Made by a program: the position numbers and the translations under genes
Part shown: piece by piece, positions 46,886 to 56,236 of the stretch
How the letters are laid out: each line of letters opens with the position of its first letter
How positions within the stretch are numbered: position 1 is the stretch's first letter
Notes under the pieces: generated by a model
Told to the model about the DNA's origin: nothing
Database searches by the model: none
The model's input: the letters and a program-made list of their open reading frames with translations, nothing else
Origin: Bradyrhizobium icense
GTDB lineage: Bacteria > Pseudomonadota > Alphaproteobacteria > Rhizobiales > Xanthobacteraceae
Assembly (NCBI RefSeq): GCF_001693385.1
Contig: NZ_CP016428.1
Span: forward strand, 2,604,001 to 2,668,000
DNA length: 64,000 nucleotides
Direction of reading: 5' to 3'

Positions 46886-48085
46886 TCATGAGGTGTCGAT
46901 CCTGATTACGGTCGCTGGAGCTGTCGGTCGATGCCGTGGCGCTGCACCGCGCGCAAAGACCTCGATGATGATCATCCGACCGCCACAGCATGGGCAGCTC
47001 GGCTTGCTGGAATCGACGGCAGCAGCGGAAGGCTGGCCCTCAGGTTTTGAGGCGCCGAGCAGCTCCCGCGCGCGGGCGATGTTGTCGGCGCAGGCGCTTT
47101 TGGCGAACAGGCCGTAGTGGCGGATGCGGTGCAAGCCTTTTGGCAGGACGTGGATGAGGAAGCGGCGGATGAACTCGTCGGTGGCGAGCGTCATCTGCTT
47201 GTATCGATCGCGGCCCTCGATACGGTAGTCCTTCCACTTGAAGGTGACGCCGCGTTCGTCGCAGGCGATCAGGCGGCTGTTGGCGATGGCAACGCGGTGG
47301 GTGTAGCGCGACAGATAGGCCAGCACCGCCGTAGGGCCGCTAAACGGGCGCTTTGCGTAGACGACCCACTCGGCCTTGCGCAGCGGTGCGATATAAGCCG
47401 CGAAGGATTGCGCCTCGGCCAGATGGATGTCGTCGCCGAAGAAGCTCAGACGGCTGGCGGCGTGGGCGGCGACGAGCTTCTCCAGGAACAGTCGCCGGAA
47501 CAGGCGGGAGAGCACGCGCACCGGGAGGAAGAATCCGGGCCGGCAAGATATCCAACTTTTGCCGTCGAACGAGATGCCGCCGCCCGGCACGATCATGTGC
47601 ACATGGGGGTGATGGGTGAGCGCCGAGCCCCAGGTGTGCAGGACGGAGGTGATGCCGATCCGGGCGCCGAGGTGCTTGGGGTCGGCGGCGATCGTCAGCA
47701 TGGTCTCGGCGGAGACCTTGAACAGAATGTCGTAGATCGCCGCCTTGTTCCGATAGGCGATGTCAGCGACAGCCGCAGGCAGCGTGAACACCACGTGATA
47801 GTACGGCACTGGCAACAGCTCGGCCTCACGGTCGGCGAGCCAGTCCTTGGCGGCAGCGCCTTGGCACTTCGGGCAGTGCCGATTGCGGCAGGAGTTGTAG
47901 GCGATGGTGGTATAGGCGCAGTCCGCGCAGCGCGCGACATGGCCACCGAGGGCCGCCGTGCGGCAGCGCTCGATTGCCGACATCACCTTCAGCTGGTCGA
48001 GGCTGATATGGCCGGCATGGACTTGGCGCCATGCCGGACCATGGCCGCGGAAGATATCCGCGACCTCCAGAGCCGGGCGCGACAT
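46886..48085 (-). CDS. IS91-like YxxxY HUH transposase (copy 2)
   Basis: 399 residues, identical in sequence to the product of 42842-44041: zinc-binding N-terminus, HPHVHMIVPGGG HUH motif, YLSRYTHR tyrosine motif and CPCCGGRM C-terminal knuckle. Intact, so both copies could supply transposase. Confidence 0.93.
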   Translation of the reverse strand: MSRPALEVADIFRGHGPAWRQVHAGHISLDQLKVMSAIERCRTAALGGHVARCADCAYTTIAYNSCRNRHCPKCQGAAAKDWLADREAELLPVPYYHVVFTLPAAVADIAYRNKAAIYDILFKVSAETMLTIAADPKHLGARIGITSVLHTWGSALTHHPHVHMIVPGGGISFDGKSWISCRPGFFLPVRVLSRLFRRLFLEKLVAAHAASRLSFFGDDIHLAEAQSFAAYIAPLRKAEWVVYAKRPFSGPTAVLAYLSRYTHRVAIANSRLIACDERGVTFKWKDYRIEGRDRYKQMTLATDEFIRRFLIHVLPKGLHRIRHYGLFAKSACADNIARARELLGASKPEGQPSAAAVDSSKPSCPCCGGRMIIIEVFARGAAPRHRPTAPATVIRIDTS

Positions 48086-48095
48086 ACGCGTCGTG

Positions 48096-48971
48096 TCAGC
48101 CGGGCGGCCGGACCTCCTTCAGCTTGAGCGCGATGTGCTCCAGCGGGCTCATGACCTCGCTGATCGTCTTGGTGGCTACCCGGGTATAGAGCGCGGTGGT
48201 GTCGAGCTTGGCGTGACCGAGCAGCACTTGAATGACGCGGACGTCGATGTTCTGCTCGAGCAGGTGGGTGGCGAAGCTGTGCCGCAAGGTATGCAGCGAG
48301 ACGCGCTTGTTGATCTGCGCCATCTGGGCGGCGGCGTGGCAGGCGCGATTGAGCTGGCGCGTGGTCATCGGCTGGGCCGGATCGCGGCCGGGGAACAGCC
48401 AGCCCTGTGGCCGCGCCGCCTTCCACCAGTTCCGCAGCAGCTCGAGCAGGCTCGGCGACAGCATGACGTTCCGGTCCTTGCCGCCTTTGCCCTGTTCGAC
48501 GCGGATGATCATGCGCTTACTGTCGATATCGGAGACCTTGAGCGAGACCACTTCGGTCGCACGCAGGCCGGCGCCATAGGCTACGCTCAGTGCCGCCTTG
48601 TACTTCAGCCCCGGCGCGGCATCGAGCAGCCTTGCCACCTCCTCGACGCTGAGCACCACCGGCAGCTTGCGCGGCTCGTGAATGACATGGGTATGCTCGA
48701 CGATCTCGTGGCGCTTCAGCGTGACCCGAAAGAAGAACCGCAGGGTCGAGACGGTCTGATTGAGCGTCGGCACGCCAACGCCGCTCGCGGCCAGATGAAG
48801 CTGGTAGCGGCGCACGTCCTCGAAGCTCGCCGTATCGGGTGATCGCCCGAGAAATACAGCGAAGTTTTTGATCCTTTGCACGTAGTCATGTTGGGTCTTC
48901 GGCGCTAACTTGCGGATCGTCATGTCTTCGATCATGCGTCGGCGCAACGGGCTCATTGCCTCGTCGATCAT
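48096..48971 (-). CDS. Tyrosine recombinase of the IS91-like element (copy 2)
   Basis: 291 residues, identical to the copy-1 recombinase, from ATG 48971, 10 bp upstream of the transposase gene. Arg, HxxR, His and Tyr catalytic positions are all present. Confidence 0.93.
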   Translation of the reverse strand: MIDEAMSPLRRRMIEDMTIRKLAPKTQHDYVQRIKNFAVFLGRSPDTASFEDVRRYQLHLAASGVGVPTLNQTVSTLRFFFRVTLKRHEIVEHTHVIHEPRKLPVVLSVEEVARLLDAAPGLKYKAALSVAYGAGLRATEVVSLKVSDIDSKRMIIRVEQGKGGKDRNVMLSPSLLELLRNWWKAARPQGWLFPGRDPAQPMTTRQLNRACHAAAQMAQINKRVSLHTLRHSFATHLLEQNIDVRVIQVLLGHAKLDTTALYTRVATKTISEVMSPLEHIALKLKEVRPPG

Positions 48972-48980
48972 GGGGATGCT

Positions 48981-49025
48981 CCTGCCTTGAGTGAGGTTGT
49001 CGACACCCCTCAATCTCAAGGCAGG
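48981..49025. promoter_or_regulatory. Long hairpin at the recombinase leader (copy 2)
   Basis: Same structure as at 44937-44981: 11-bp perfect arms (48981-48991 and 49015-49025) with a nested 5-bp stem. Confidence 0.6.
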
Positions 49026-49248
49026 ACGCCCTATTGCGCTATCGTCTGGGCTCCGCTGCCAGCCGTCGTGCCCTACCGCGCGAGCGGTTTAGTCCTGTGA
49101 TCCACTGCGGACCTTCGCCGCCGAACTGCCCCCATCGGCGCGCTCTGGGCCAATTTCTATCGATGTAGGGACTGCGGCAACATGCTTGGGTCGGGCCTCG
49201 CCTCGATTGCAAAGGGCCGCTCAATGGGTGCCGTCTGCATCTGACTCC

Positions 49249-49372
49249 GTGCCGTTCGCGGCCAAGGTCGGCTGCACGCCGCAGACGCTACATGACTGTG
49301 TCAGGAAGGCCGAGATCGACAGTGGACACCGTGCCGGCGTTCCGACCGACATAGCCGAGCTGGCAGATGACG
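49249..49372 (+). mobile_element. IS3-family OrfA remnant
   Basis: The plus frame contains FAAKVGCTPQTLHDCVRKAE and IDSGHRAGVPTDIAE, a helix-turn-helix stretch typical of IS3-family OrfA proteins (usually AAKVGC..TLH.WVR.AE). It lies 150 bp beyond the end of IS91-like copy 2, and both ends of the IS3 gene are missing. Confidence 0.75.
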
Positions 49373-49433
49373 GCATCAAAGCGCTCGTCCGCATAAGGCA
49401 AGGCATGAGCATCGAGAGTATCGAGCGCTACCG

Positions 49434-49668
49434 CCGTCTAAGCAGCTTACGTCGAGCTACCTCGAGCATCGCCGGGGAGCTGTCGCCGGCGACAAATGGT
49501 ATCCGGCGGACCGGCGACCGCCGCGCCGGTGCCGGTCGTGAAATTGAGCACATGTTGGCCGGGCACGAGCCGGTCGGCCCGAAGCATGGCAGGCAGAAAC
49601 ACGCCCGTAACGTCGGCGAAGGTGTGATCGTAACCGGTCGCACCTACGGTGTATGATATTTGGTCCAT
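49434..49668 (-). pseudogene. SAM-dependent methyltransferase N-terminal fragment
   Basis: The minus frame from 49668 reads MDQISYTVGATGYDHTFADV, TGVFLPAMLRADRLVPGQHV and LNFTTGTGAAVAG, the start of a class I methyltransferase (motif I normally LD.ATGTGA). After a frameshift the next block is FVAGDSSPAMLEVARRKL (motif II region). The remaining ~180 residues are absent. Confidence 0.7.
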
Positions 49669-50042
49669 AATCTTCCTAGCGCTCGAGGGCTCCGTGCTGT
49701 ACTCGTTCCTCAGTCACCGCAGGCGGAAGGCAGCGTAGGGTCGGCTGGAACAAACAGCAGTGTTCTTCCATCGGCTAGCGCTTGCTCAGCCGTGGTCGGA
49801 TTGACAGCGCCGCCTGGGAGCTCGCCAGCAAATGTTGATGTGCATGGGAGAGCGTTCCGTTAATTTGGGCCGCGGCAGTTGATGCAGTACCGTAGTCTTC
49901 CCCTGTGTCACGCATCGAGAGTGGCGCCGCTTCCCTGCTTGTCCCAACAGAAGAACATTGGACGATCGATGTGCAGACGCTCGTCCTGAAAGACTTCGTC
50001 GGTACTCCCATTGTGCTTTGGAACTGACAGATCTCCACATCG
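49669..50042. other. No gene recognised
   Basis: About 370 bp. Possibly contains the eroded N-terminal half of the following Crp-type gene, but no motif is clear. Confidence 0.3.
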
Positions 50043-50453
50043 ATGTGGTGCTCAGGTGCCAGGTTAGCCCTTCGCATCGCCGCCAGCGGTCCTACCCGCC
50101 TGATGGAATTGATACCGGAGCTGCGCCGTATTCTACGCGGATATTTCTGCAAGCTGCGTTGGCTCAGACTGGCCAACTCGTGGTATACGACGCGCGGCAT
50201 GAACTGCGAAGCCGGCTTTGCGCGTTGCTACTGACAGCCACTGACCAACTGAGTTCAACTGAGGCCCAACCGAGCCCAGCGTTTGGGGTGCGTCGTGCGG
50301 TATCTCGTGGAGCAAGCCGGACTTATCGAGCGGCGACGCCGAAAAATCGTCATAATCGATCGCGATGGTCTGGAGCAGCAATCCTGCCCCTGCTACTGGT
50401 CAATCCTAGACGAGTACCAAAGAGTTCTCGCGCGACTGCACAAGCCCGGGTAA
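50043..50453 (+). pseudogene. Crp/Fnr-type transcriptional regulator, degenerate
   Basis: Pieces in different frames line up with the C-terminal half of Crp-type regulators: LRIAASGPTRLMELIPELRR (linker helix), LAQTGQLVVYDARHELRSRL and CALLLTATDQL (dimer helix), FGVRRA (start of the recognition helix), then VRYLVEQAGLIERRRRKIVI, IDRDGLEQQSCPCYWSILDE and YQRVLARLHKPG to TAA 50451-50453. At least two frameshifts and a missing or unreadable cyclic-nucleotide-binding domain. Confidence 0.65.
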
Positions 50454-50462
50454 GATTGCTCA

Positions 50463-51206
50463 TCAGCGGTCCGATCGTTCCTTTCCTTCCTCTGAGTGTG
50501 AAGTCTGTGGTCCGCGGGAAATGCTTGCGATGAGAACTGCTAGAATTCCGGTAATGAAGATCCCGTCGAATGCACCTGCACCTCCAATCGAAGCGACTGG
50601 CGCCCCGAGATACTGAATTTCTCGGAAGTTGAGCAGATCGGCCCCGATAAGCGTACCAAGGCTGCCAGAGATGTAGGCCGTTGGGGCAGGCCGCTGCGCA
50701 GAGATCAAGAGCGAAACGATCGCCGTTGCCGCCACCGGCGCGAATATTGGGATGGCAATTCCAAATCCCGGAATTGGACGAGCCAGCCAGTAACACACGA
50801 CAGCAACTGCTGCGGTACCCAGCGTAGCCTGAAGCCAAAGTCGGTGCTTAATGAGCAGGTACACCGACATTAGCGCCGGAATTACGGCACCACCGACGTT
50901 TACAGCTACCAGCGTGCCAGGCCATTGGACCACGACCGGCACCACATAGCGCATTCCGAAGAAGTTAACTTCCTGTCCCGACAGGATCCGCCGCTGCGGC
51001 AGTTCAGCTATTGGTATGTTGAAATAGCTGCCGACCAAGGACCCGAATAGCAACAGAAGCGCAACATTGGAGGTGATGCCGAGACGCCTGTAGGCGTAGT
51101 GCAGGATTCCGACCTGGATCAGAACGAGTACAACGACGAACAGCCCGAGGAGAAAGGAAAAGAAAATCGGTGCGAGCGGTAGGTAATGAGGGGCAGTCCA
51201 GTTCAT
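50463..51206 (-). CDS. DUF1614 membrane protein
   Basis: 247 residues from ATG 51206 (MNWTAPHYLPLAPIFFSFLL); the frame is open 60 bp further up but less plausible. Seven or eight hydrophobic segments; typical features are YLPLAPIFF, LLLLFGSLVGSYFNIPIAEL, NVGGAVIPALMSVYLL and GADLLNFREIQYLGAPVASI, plus GGAGAFDGIFITGILAVLIA near the end. These match DUF1614, an integral membrane family of unknown function. Confidence 0.85.
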   Translation of the reverse strand: MNWTAPHYLPLAPIFFSFLLGLFVVVLVLIQVGILHYAYRRLGITSNVALLLLFGSLVGSYFNIPIAELPQRRILSGQEVNFFGMRYVVPVVVQWPGTLVAVNVGGAVIPALMSVYLLIKHRLWLQATLGTAAVAVVCYWLARPIPGFGIAIPIFAPVAATAIVSLLISAQRPAPTAYISGSLGTLIGADLLNFREIQYLGAPVASIGGAGAFDGIFITGILAVLIASISRGPQTSHSEEGKERSDR

Positions 51207-51816
51207 GCGGTCCTCAGCACTCTCTTCAAAGAGGCGGTCAACGACAGGTTGAGGTGTGGCCGCCATAGATTACATATCCTCGAAGCAGATACGTCGGCTC
51301 TCGAGAAGACAGCCGAGCAGCTGGCGGAAAGGCAATCGACGGGAACTGTCGACTTCTTTTCATACGTCCGAGTTCGCACCCAACTCCTGGCTGATTGCGC
51401 CGAGCGGGACCAACGCTCGCTAGCCACCATCGCATCAGATCCGTACCTGTTCGCCCAGTTCTCGTCAGCGTCGTCGAGCGCGGTCCCGACGCCATCTATG
51501 CCGCGCTCGCACTGCCTCACAATGCGGCGTAGAAGCAAATCGACGGAGAGCTGGCAAGGCAGACCCCCCGGTCTCGCGAGTCCACCCAGCGGTAGCCGCT
51601 ACGCTCCTACGCACAGGCGCTGGCGTCTGATAACCAGCACTAACTAAAGGCAACGCTGATGTCTCTGCACAGCCGTGCATCCGTATTCACCTCCCGCAAT
51701 GCATGACCGGGTGATCCCGAAGGCGGCAGTCATATTACAACAGGTGAGGCTCCAGTTATGAACGGTCTCCTACGCATTCGGTTGCACGACATGGCCGAGC
51801 AGAAACCCCCTCATCA
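51207..51816. other. No secure gene
   Basis: About 610 bp. A plus frame (ALEKTAEQLAERQSTGTVDF, FSYVRVRTQLLADCAERDQR) looks partly protein-like and might be an eroded helical protein, but no family could be named and no start is evident. Confidence 0.35.
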
Positions 51817-52122
51817 ATGGCAGCGTTCCGGATGATCGATATCGCAGAGAATGAGTTAGTGCGCTGGCGTACAAAACTGGTCGCGTCGGTTGTGCGGGGA
51901 GAAAGCGTCCGGGAACTAATTCTCGACGTGAATGGTTGTGATCTCGCCGCGGGGCTCCCTCAGCTTGCTGTAATTGCTGTCATCCCCCGGGGTCGTCCGC
52001 TGTCTCGGGAACCTCGGTTACTGCTTCAACAACAGGTCAGCAATATGACTGATCCGTCCAGGTCCAATCGATCGCGCGAGTCTTCGAATTGCGGAAACGA
52101 CTGCATTCCCTTGCGGCACTGA
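51817..52122 (+). CDS. Hypothetical protein, diverged duplicate of the 60050 region
   Basis: 101 residues: MAAFRMIDIAENELVRWRTK, LVASVVRGESVRELILDVNG, CDLAAGLPQLAVIAV. The first ~85 codons align with the decayed stretch at 60050-60330, which has the same LVASVVR, ELILDV, GCDLA and PQLAV blocks. The shared coding pattern suggests a once real protein. No family recognised, and no good ribosome-binding site. It may itself be a remnant. Confidence 0.4.
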   Translation: MAAFRMIDIAENELVRWRTKLVASVVRGESVRELILDVNGCDLAAGLPQLAVIAVIPRGRPLSREPRLLLQQQVSNMTDPSRSNRSRESSNCGNDCIPLRH

Positions 52123-52332
52123 GGCATCAGACCCTCATCCCAGCGGCGTGCGCAAAACGTGATGTCATACATCGATTGCGAGCGCCTATCCCGATAGACC
52201 GCACCGAATGGTATGTCTCCGGCGGTTTGCCGAACTTGAGGTTGGTTCATGAGGCGTTAGCAAGGGTGCTTTGGCCCGGATCATGGCGAAAGGCCAATCC
52301 TATTAGTTGATCAACATTTGCACGAATGCGAC

Positions 52333-54996
52333 ATGTCCGAAGTGCGAAAGACATCCTGGTTTGAACGAGTTGGGCAAACGTTGGTGCGCGCCTCCGTTAC
52401 GATTGCTTTCCGCCGCAAGTGGTTAGTAGTCAGTGCCGCTCTAATCGCCGCCGGCCTTGGCGGCTATGCCGCGACTGGACTGAAGGTCAGTACGAAAACG
52501 CAGGACATCCTCTCCACCGATCTGAGCTTCTTCCAAATCGAGAGGCGCTATCGCGCAGCATTTCCGCAGCGCGACCCCATCATCGTAGTCATCGACGCAG
52601 ACAATTCGACGAAAGCACGAGCAGCTGCGATGAGCCTTGCCGAGAGGCTCAAGCTCCACCAAGGACTATTTGAAAGCGTTGAAGTGCCGGGGGAGTCCGC
52701 TTTTTTCCACCGCAACGCCCTTTTGTTCCTTCCTGCCGATCGCCTCACAGCCGCTGCGAATGAGCTCGCGCAGTCGCGTCCAGTGCTTTCGATCTTTGCG
52801 CAAGATCCCAGTCTGCGCGGCCTGGCAAAGTTTATGGAGCTCGTCCCGAGCAGTGTAAGTGTTGGAAGAGCGTCGCAGGATCTGGCGAACACGATCAACG
52901 AATTGGCGGAGACGGCGGCTGCAAGCGCCGAGGGGAGGCACTCCAGCATGATATGGAGTACCCTGTTCGGCTTCGATGCTGGGGCCAAAAGCAATCGTGC
53001 TCTGGTGCTCGTGGAGCCGATCGTGAGCGAGCCTTCGATTCTCGGTTCTCAGCCCGCCCTAGAGCAGGTGAACACCGACATTGCGAGCATCGCCCGTGAT
53101 TATCCAGAAGTCACGATGCATGTGACCGGTTTTCCGGTACTGCGACAGCAGGAACTAAACGAAGTGTTCTCCGGCGCGGCGTATGCGAGTGTTCTTTCGT
53201 TTGCCCTGGTGTCGCTTAGCTTGTTGTTGATCCGATCGTGGCGGATTGTGATTGCCTTGGTGGTAACGCTCGTGATCGGTTCGATCATCACGACGGGTCT
53301 GGCGGCAGTATCTGTCGGCCGTCTCAACCTCATCTCGAGCGCTTTCCTGGTGTTGTTCTTCGGGTTGGGCGTGGATTTCGGCACGCATTTCGGGCTGCGT
53401 TATCTCGAGGAATCCAGGACTGGCGCGCCTTTTCGAGATGCGATCACCCGAGCTGGGTGCGGTGAGGCGCCTGCCATCAGCCTAAGCGCACTGTGCGCCT
53501 CCATCGGATTTCTCTCATTCGTTCCGACGAGCTATGTGGGCCTCGCGGAATTTGGGGTGATCTCTACACTTGGCATTGTCGTGGGCGTTGTCCTTACTTT
53601 CACCCTGCTCCCGGCCCTTATGGCCATAACACCGCCCAAGCCGCAAGCCCGAGCCGGACTGCAGATCAACATAGGGAATCAGATCAGACGGCATCATCGC
53701 GGCATATTGCTTGTGGCAACCGTTGCCACGATCGCGGCGGCATTTGTGGCGCGGGGGATCCGTCTCGATGTCAATCCGCTCAACCTGCAAAATCCCCAAA
53801 CCGAAGCGGTTCAGACGTATCGCGATCTCGCCAAGAATCCGTCGACATCGCCGTATGCCTTAAATACCATTGCTGCGAGCCGGGACGCGGCGCGCAATCT
53901 GGCGTCCGAGTTGGGCAGGATAAAGGGTGTTGCTCAGGTTCGGACGATCGACGCCTTCGTACCGGAAAATCAGCCAGAAAAATTGAAGATCATCCGCGAA
54001 GCTGCGCGGCGCCTCGGTCCGGTTCTCCAATCTCCAGTGCGTCGGCCCGATCTGAGCGAAGGTGAACTGCAACAGGCGTTTACCAACCTGCGTGGCAAAG
54101 CGTCAGCGATCGTTTCCAGCGGCCCATCCGACGCGCTCACGGTAGATGCCGCGCGCCGTTTGACCGCAGCACTCGACCGCTTTGCCGATTTGCGAAGCGT
54201 CGGACCGGCCGCGCTCGGGCAGCTCGACGCAGCACTGACCGGAACTCTGCCGAGGCAGATCAGGAACCTGCAGGCAATGGTCTCGGTATCGCAACCGGTC
54301 ACGATCGATGACATCCCCGCGGACCTGCGCCGCCAGTGGATCACACCGGACGGGCGCGCCCGAATCCAGATATTACCTACAAGTGAAATCACAGACACAG
54401 TAACGCTCGAGTCGTTCGCCCGGCAGGTGCAATCAGTAGCCCCAGAGGCCACGGGAGTACCCGTCGACGTCACCGAAGCAGGTGCAGCCGTGTCGCGCGC
54501 CTTCTTGCAGGCGATCGCCTATACCGTCGTCGCCGTTGCGATCGTTATTTTTGTTGTGCGGCGCAGCGTGGTCGATCTGCTTCTTGTGCTCGCTCCACTT
54601 GGCCTGGCGTCGCTCTGGACAGTTGCAGGGGCAACGCTGCTCGGCCTTCCTTTCAATTTTGCCAATGTGATCGTGATCCCTCTGTTGCTGGGCCTCGGCG
54701 TGGCGAGCAGTGTTCACATGGTGGTACGCGCTCGCGAAGCGCCACGCGGCGCCATTGGCGATATTTTGCAAACCTCCACGCCTCTCGCTGTTTTTGTGGC
54801 TCAACTCAATACTGCAGCTGCATTCGCCACGCTGGCCGTTGCTGAGCACCGAGGACTATTCAGCATGGGAGTTCTTCTCGGCCTGTCCATACTGTTCGTA
54901 CTGATTGCATCCCTGATCGTGCTCCCAGCGGCGATGGTCTTGTGGGACCATCTGCGAGTTCGGCGCGATGAAACGCGGGCTCGGCCGTCAACCTAA
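52333..54996 (+). CDS. HpnN-like RND/MMPL membrane transporter
   Basis: 887 residues from ATG 52333; an in-frame TTG 15 bp upstream is possible. Two repeats of the MMPL/RND architecture: helix 1 (WLVVSAALIAAGLGGYAATG), a large periplasmic domain, then five helices including VLFFGLGVDFGTHFGLRYLE; a second helix, second periplasmic domain and NVIVIPLLLGLGVASSVHMV. It matches the hopanoid-associated RND transporter family (HpnN), which moves hopanoids to the outer membrane. No other hopanoid gene is nearby, so it may be a paralogue with another lipid substrate. Confidence 0.85.
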   Translation: MSEVRKTSWFERVGQTLVRASVTIAFRRKWLVVSAALIAAGLGGYAATGLKVSTKTQDILSTDLSFFQIERRYRAAFPQRDPIIVVIDADNSTKARAAAMSLAERLKLHQGLFESVEVPGESAFFHRNALLFLPADRLTAAANELAQSRPVLSIFAQDPSLRGLAKFMELVPSSVSVGRASQDLANTINELAETAAASAEGRHSSMIWSTLFGFDAGAKSNRALVLVEPIVSEPSILGSQPALEQVNTDIASIARDYPEVTMHVTGFPVLRQQELNEVFSGAAYASVLSFALVSLSLLLIRSWRIVIALVVTLVIGSIITTGLAAVSVGRLNLISSAFLVLFFGLGVDFGTHFGLRYLEESRTGAPFRDAITRAGCGEAPAISLSALCASIGFLSFVPTSYVGLAEFGVISTLGIVVGVVLTFTLLPALMAITPPKPQARAGLQINIGNQIRRHHRGILLVATVATIAAAFVARGIRLDVNPLNLQNPQTEAVQTYRDLAKNPSTSPYALNTIAASRDAARNLASELGRIKGVAQVRTIDAFVPENQPEKLKIIREAARRLGPVLQSPVRRPDLSEGELQQAFTNLRGKASAIVSSGPSDALTVDAARRLTAALDRFADLRSVGPAALGQLDAALTGTLPRQIRNLQAMVSVSQPVTIDDIPADLRRQWITPDGRARIQILPTSEITDTVTLESFARQVQSVAPEATGVPVDVTEAGAAVSRAFLQAIAYTVVAVAIVIFVVRRSVVDLLLVLAPLGLASLWTVAGATLLGLPFNFANVIVIPLLLGLGVASSVHMVVRAREAPRGAIGDILQTSTPLAVFVAQLNTAAAFATLAVAEHRGLFSMGVLLGLSILFVLIASLIVLPAAMVLWDHLRVRRDETRARPST

Positions 54997-55380
54997 AGAG
55001 CCGCGCGCGCGGCGCTGGGTCGGCTAATCCGATCACGCTAACGGCTTCGCTGTCGATGGTCGCTCTCGGCTCTGCCACCATTAAGAAGCATCTCGTGCTC
55101 GAGCGATCCCGAGGCGGAGCTATGCAGTACTAGGTTGAGCCATATGATTCGGGAAATTCGAATGGCTCCGAACTCGGCTTTTGAGGAGGGAATGTCAGGG
55201 TCGTTTCTGTGCCGACCATCAGACAGTCACATTCCGAAAGGACGAGCGTCGGATGAAGAAAATCCGTACGTAATCGTACACTCAGCCGACCCGCAGCCGA
55301 CTTGGCGCGAACCGCCGGCCTTTTCACTTGTTGAAGGCAATGATCGAGAACAACACGTATCAACCACAGCGAGGAAGATC
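54997..55380. other. No gene recognised
   Basis: About 380 bp between the transporter and the PRC-barrel gene. A GC-only perfect palindrome (GCCGCGCGCGCGGC, 55000-55013) follows the transporter stop but has no T-run. The frame in front of 55381 is open but not protein-like. Confidence 0.4.
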
Positions 55381-56001
55381 ATGCGACGGCTTCTCTGTGC
55401 CGCGAGTGCGGCGCTCCTGATGACCAGCGCCGCGATGGCGCAAGACGCTTCGAAAAAGTCAACCGAAACGAACAAGAACAATCCAGCCGCGGCGCCAACG
55501 ACCACGCAAGGACAGGGCCAAGGCTCCGCAACACAAGCACAGTCCAACAAAGCGCAAGAGGACGCATCGCCGGGTATCCGATCCGTAGATCAGGCGACTG
55601 CGTCACTACGTATGACGTTCTATGCGGTGCAGCCGGCAGATATGCGCGCATCAAAGCTGATTGGAACCAATGTTTACAATCTTACCAACGAGAACGTTGG
55701 CGAGGTCGAAGATTTGATCATCGACAATGGCAAGACCGTAAAGGCTGTTATCATAAGCGTCGGCGGCTTTCTTGGGATTGGCGATCGAAACATCGCGGTG
55801 CAGCCTGGCTCGGTGGTCCTCTCTGAAAAGAGTGACGGATCGGCGCGGGTGGTGATTAATACCACGAAGGAGGACCTTAAGAACGCTCCGGCCTTCAACT
55901 TCGCAGATGTCGATAAGGCCGGCAGTGCTAGTAGTGCGGGCACAACTGGCGCCTCGTCCCAACCCGCCCAGGGCGGCGACAAAAGCGCTCCGGAGAAGTA
56001 G
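55381..56001 (+). CDS. Exported PRC-barrel domain protein
   Basis: 206 residues from ATG 55381 with GAGGAAG upstream; a longer in-frame extension from 55135 lacks a signal peptide and is rejected. Signal peptide MRRLLCAASAALLMTSAAMA (cleavage AMA/QD), a Thr/Gln/Asn-rich linker, then a PRC-barrel (SKLIGTNVYNLTNENVGEVE, DLIIDNGKTVKAVIISVGGF, GIGDRNIAVQPGSVVLSEKS). The C-terminus is Gly/Ser-rich. Periplasmic PRC-barrel proteins of this kind are frequent in alphaproteobacteria; function unknown. Confidence 0.88.
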   Translation: MRRLLCAASAALLMTSAAMAQDASKKSTETNKNNPAAAPTTTQGQGQGSATQAQSNKAQEDASPGIRSVDQATASLRMTFYAVQPADMRASKLIGTNVYNLTNENVGEVEDLIIDNGKTVKAVIISVGGFLGIGDRNIAVQPGSVVLSEKSDGSARVVINTTKEDLKNAPAFNFADVDKAGSASSAGTTGASSQPAQGGDKSAPEK

Positions 56002-56236
56002 CGGGCATTCGCCAGCTTTGATCGGGCCGCCCGACGCTGCTGCCCGACAAGCTGTGGCGGTTGCCCAGAGTTGGGTTGCGGAGGTTTCACAAGATCCGAC
56101 GCATCCGAAATTGAGGTACAGAGGAGTTGCTGGCCCTCAACAGAACTGAACTACCGCTGCAGAAATGGCGGCCGATACGACCACGAACTATGAGCACAAG
56201 CAGCTAAACAGAGCTCTTTGACTAGGAAACAATAAT

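Larger units (their letters stand above)
46546..49096 (-). mobile_element. IS91-like element, copy 2 (transposase + tyrosine recombinase)
   Basis: Second 2,551-bp copy, same orientation as copy 1. Both encoded proteins are identical to those of copy 1. Differences noticed are near the left end (TTGATTG instead of TATATTG near 46700, and C for T in GAGGCCGCTG near 46746). Flanks differ from those of copy 1 on both sides except for a shared TTT at the left junction. Such similarity implies recent duplication or ongoing gene conversion. Confidence 0.85.

Noticed and set aside
42502..49096. Reading the twin repeats as a classical composite transposon with inverted ends
   Set aside because: The elements lack terminal inverted repeats and target duplications and encode HUH transposases, so cut-and-paste composite behaviour is not expected.
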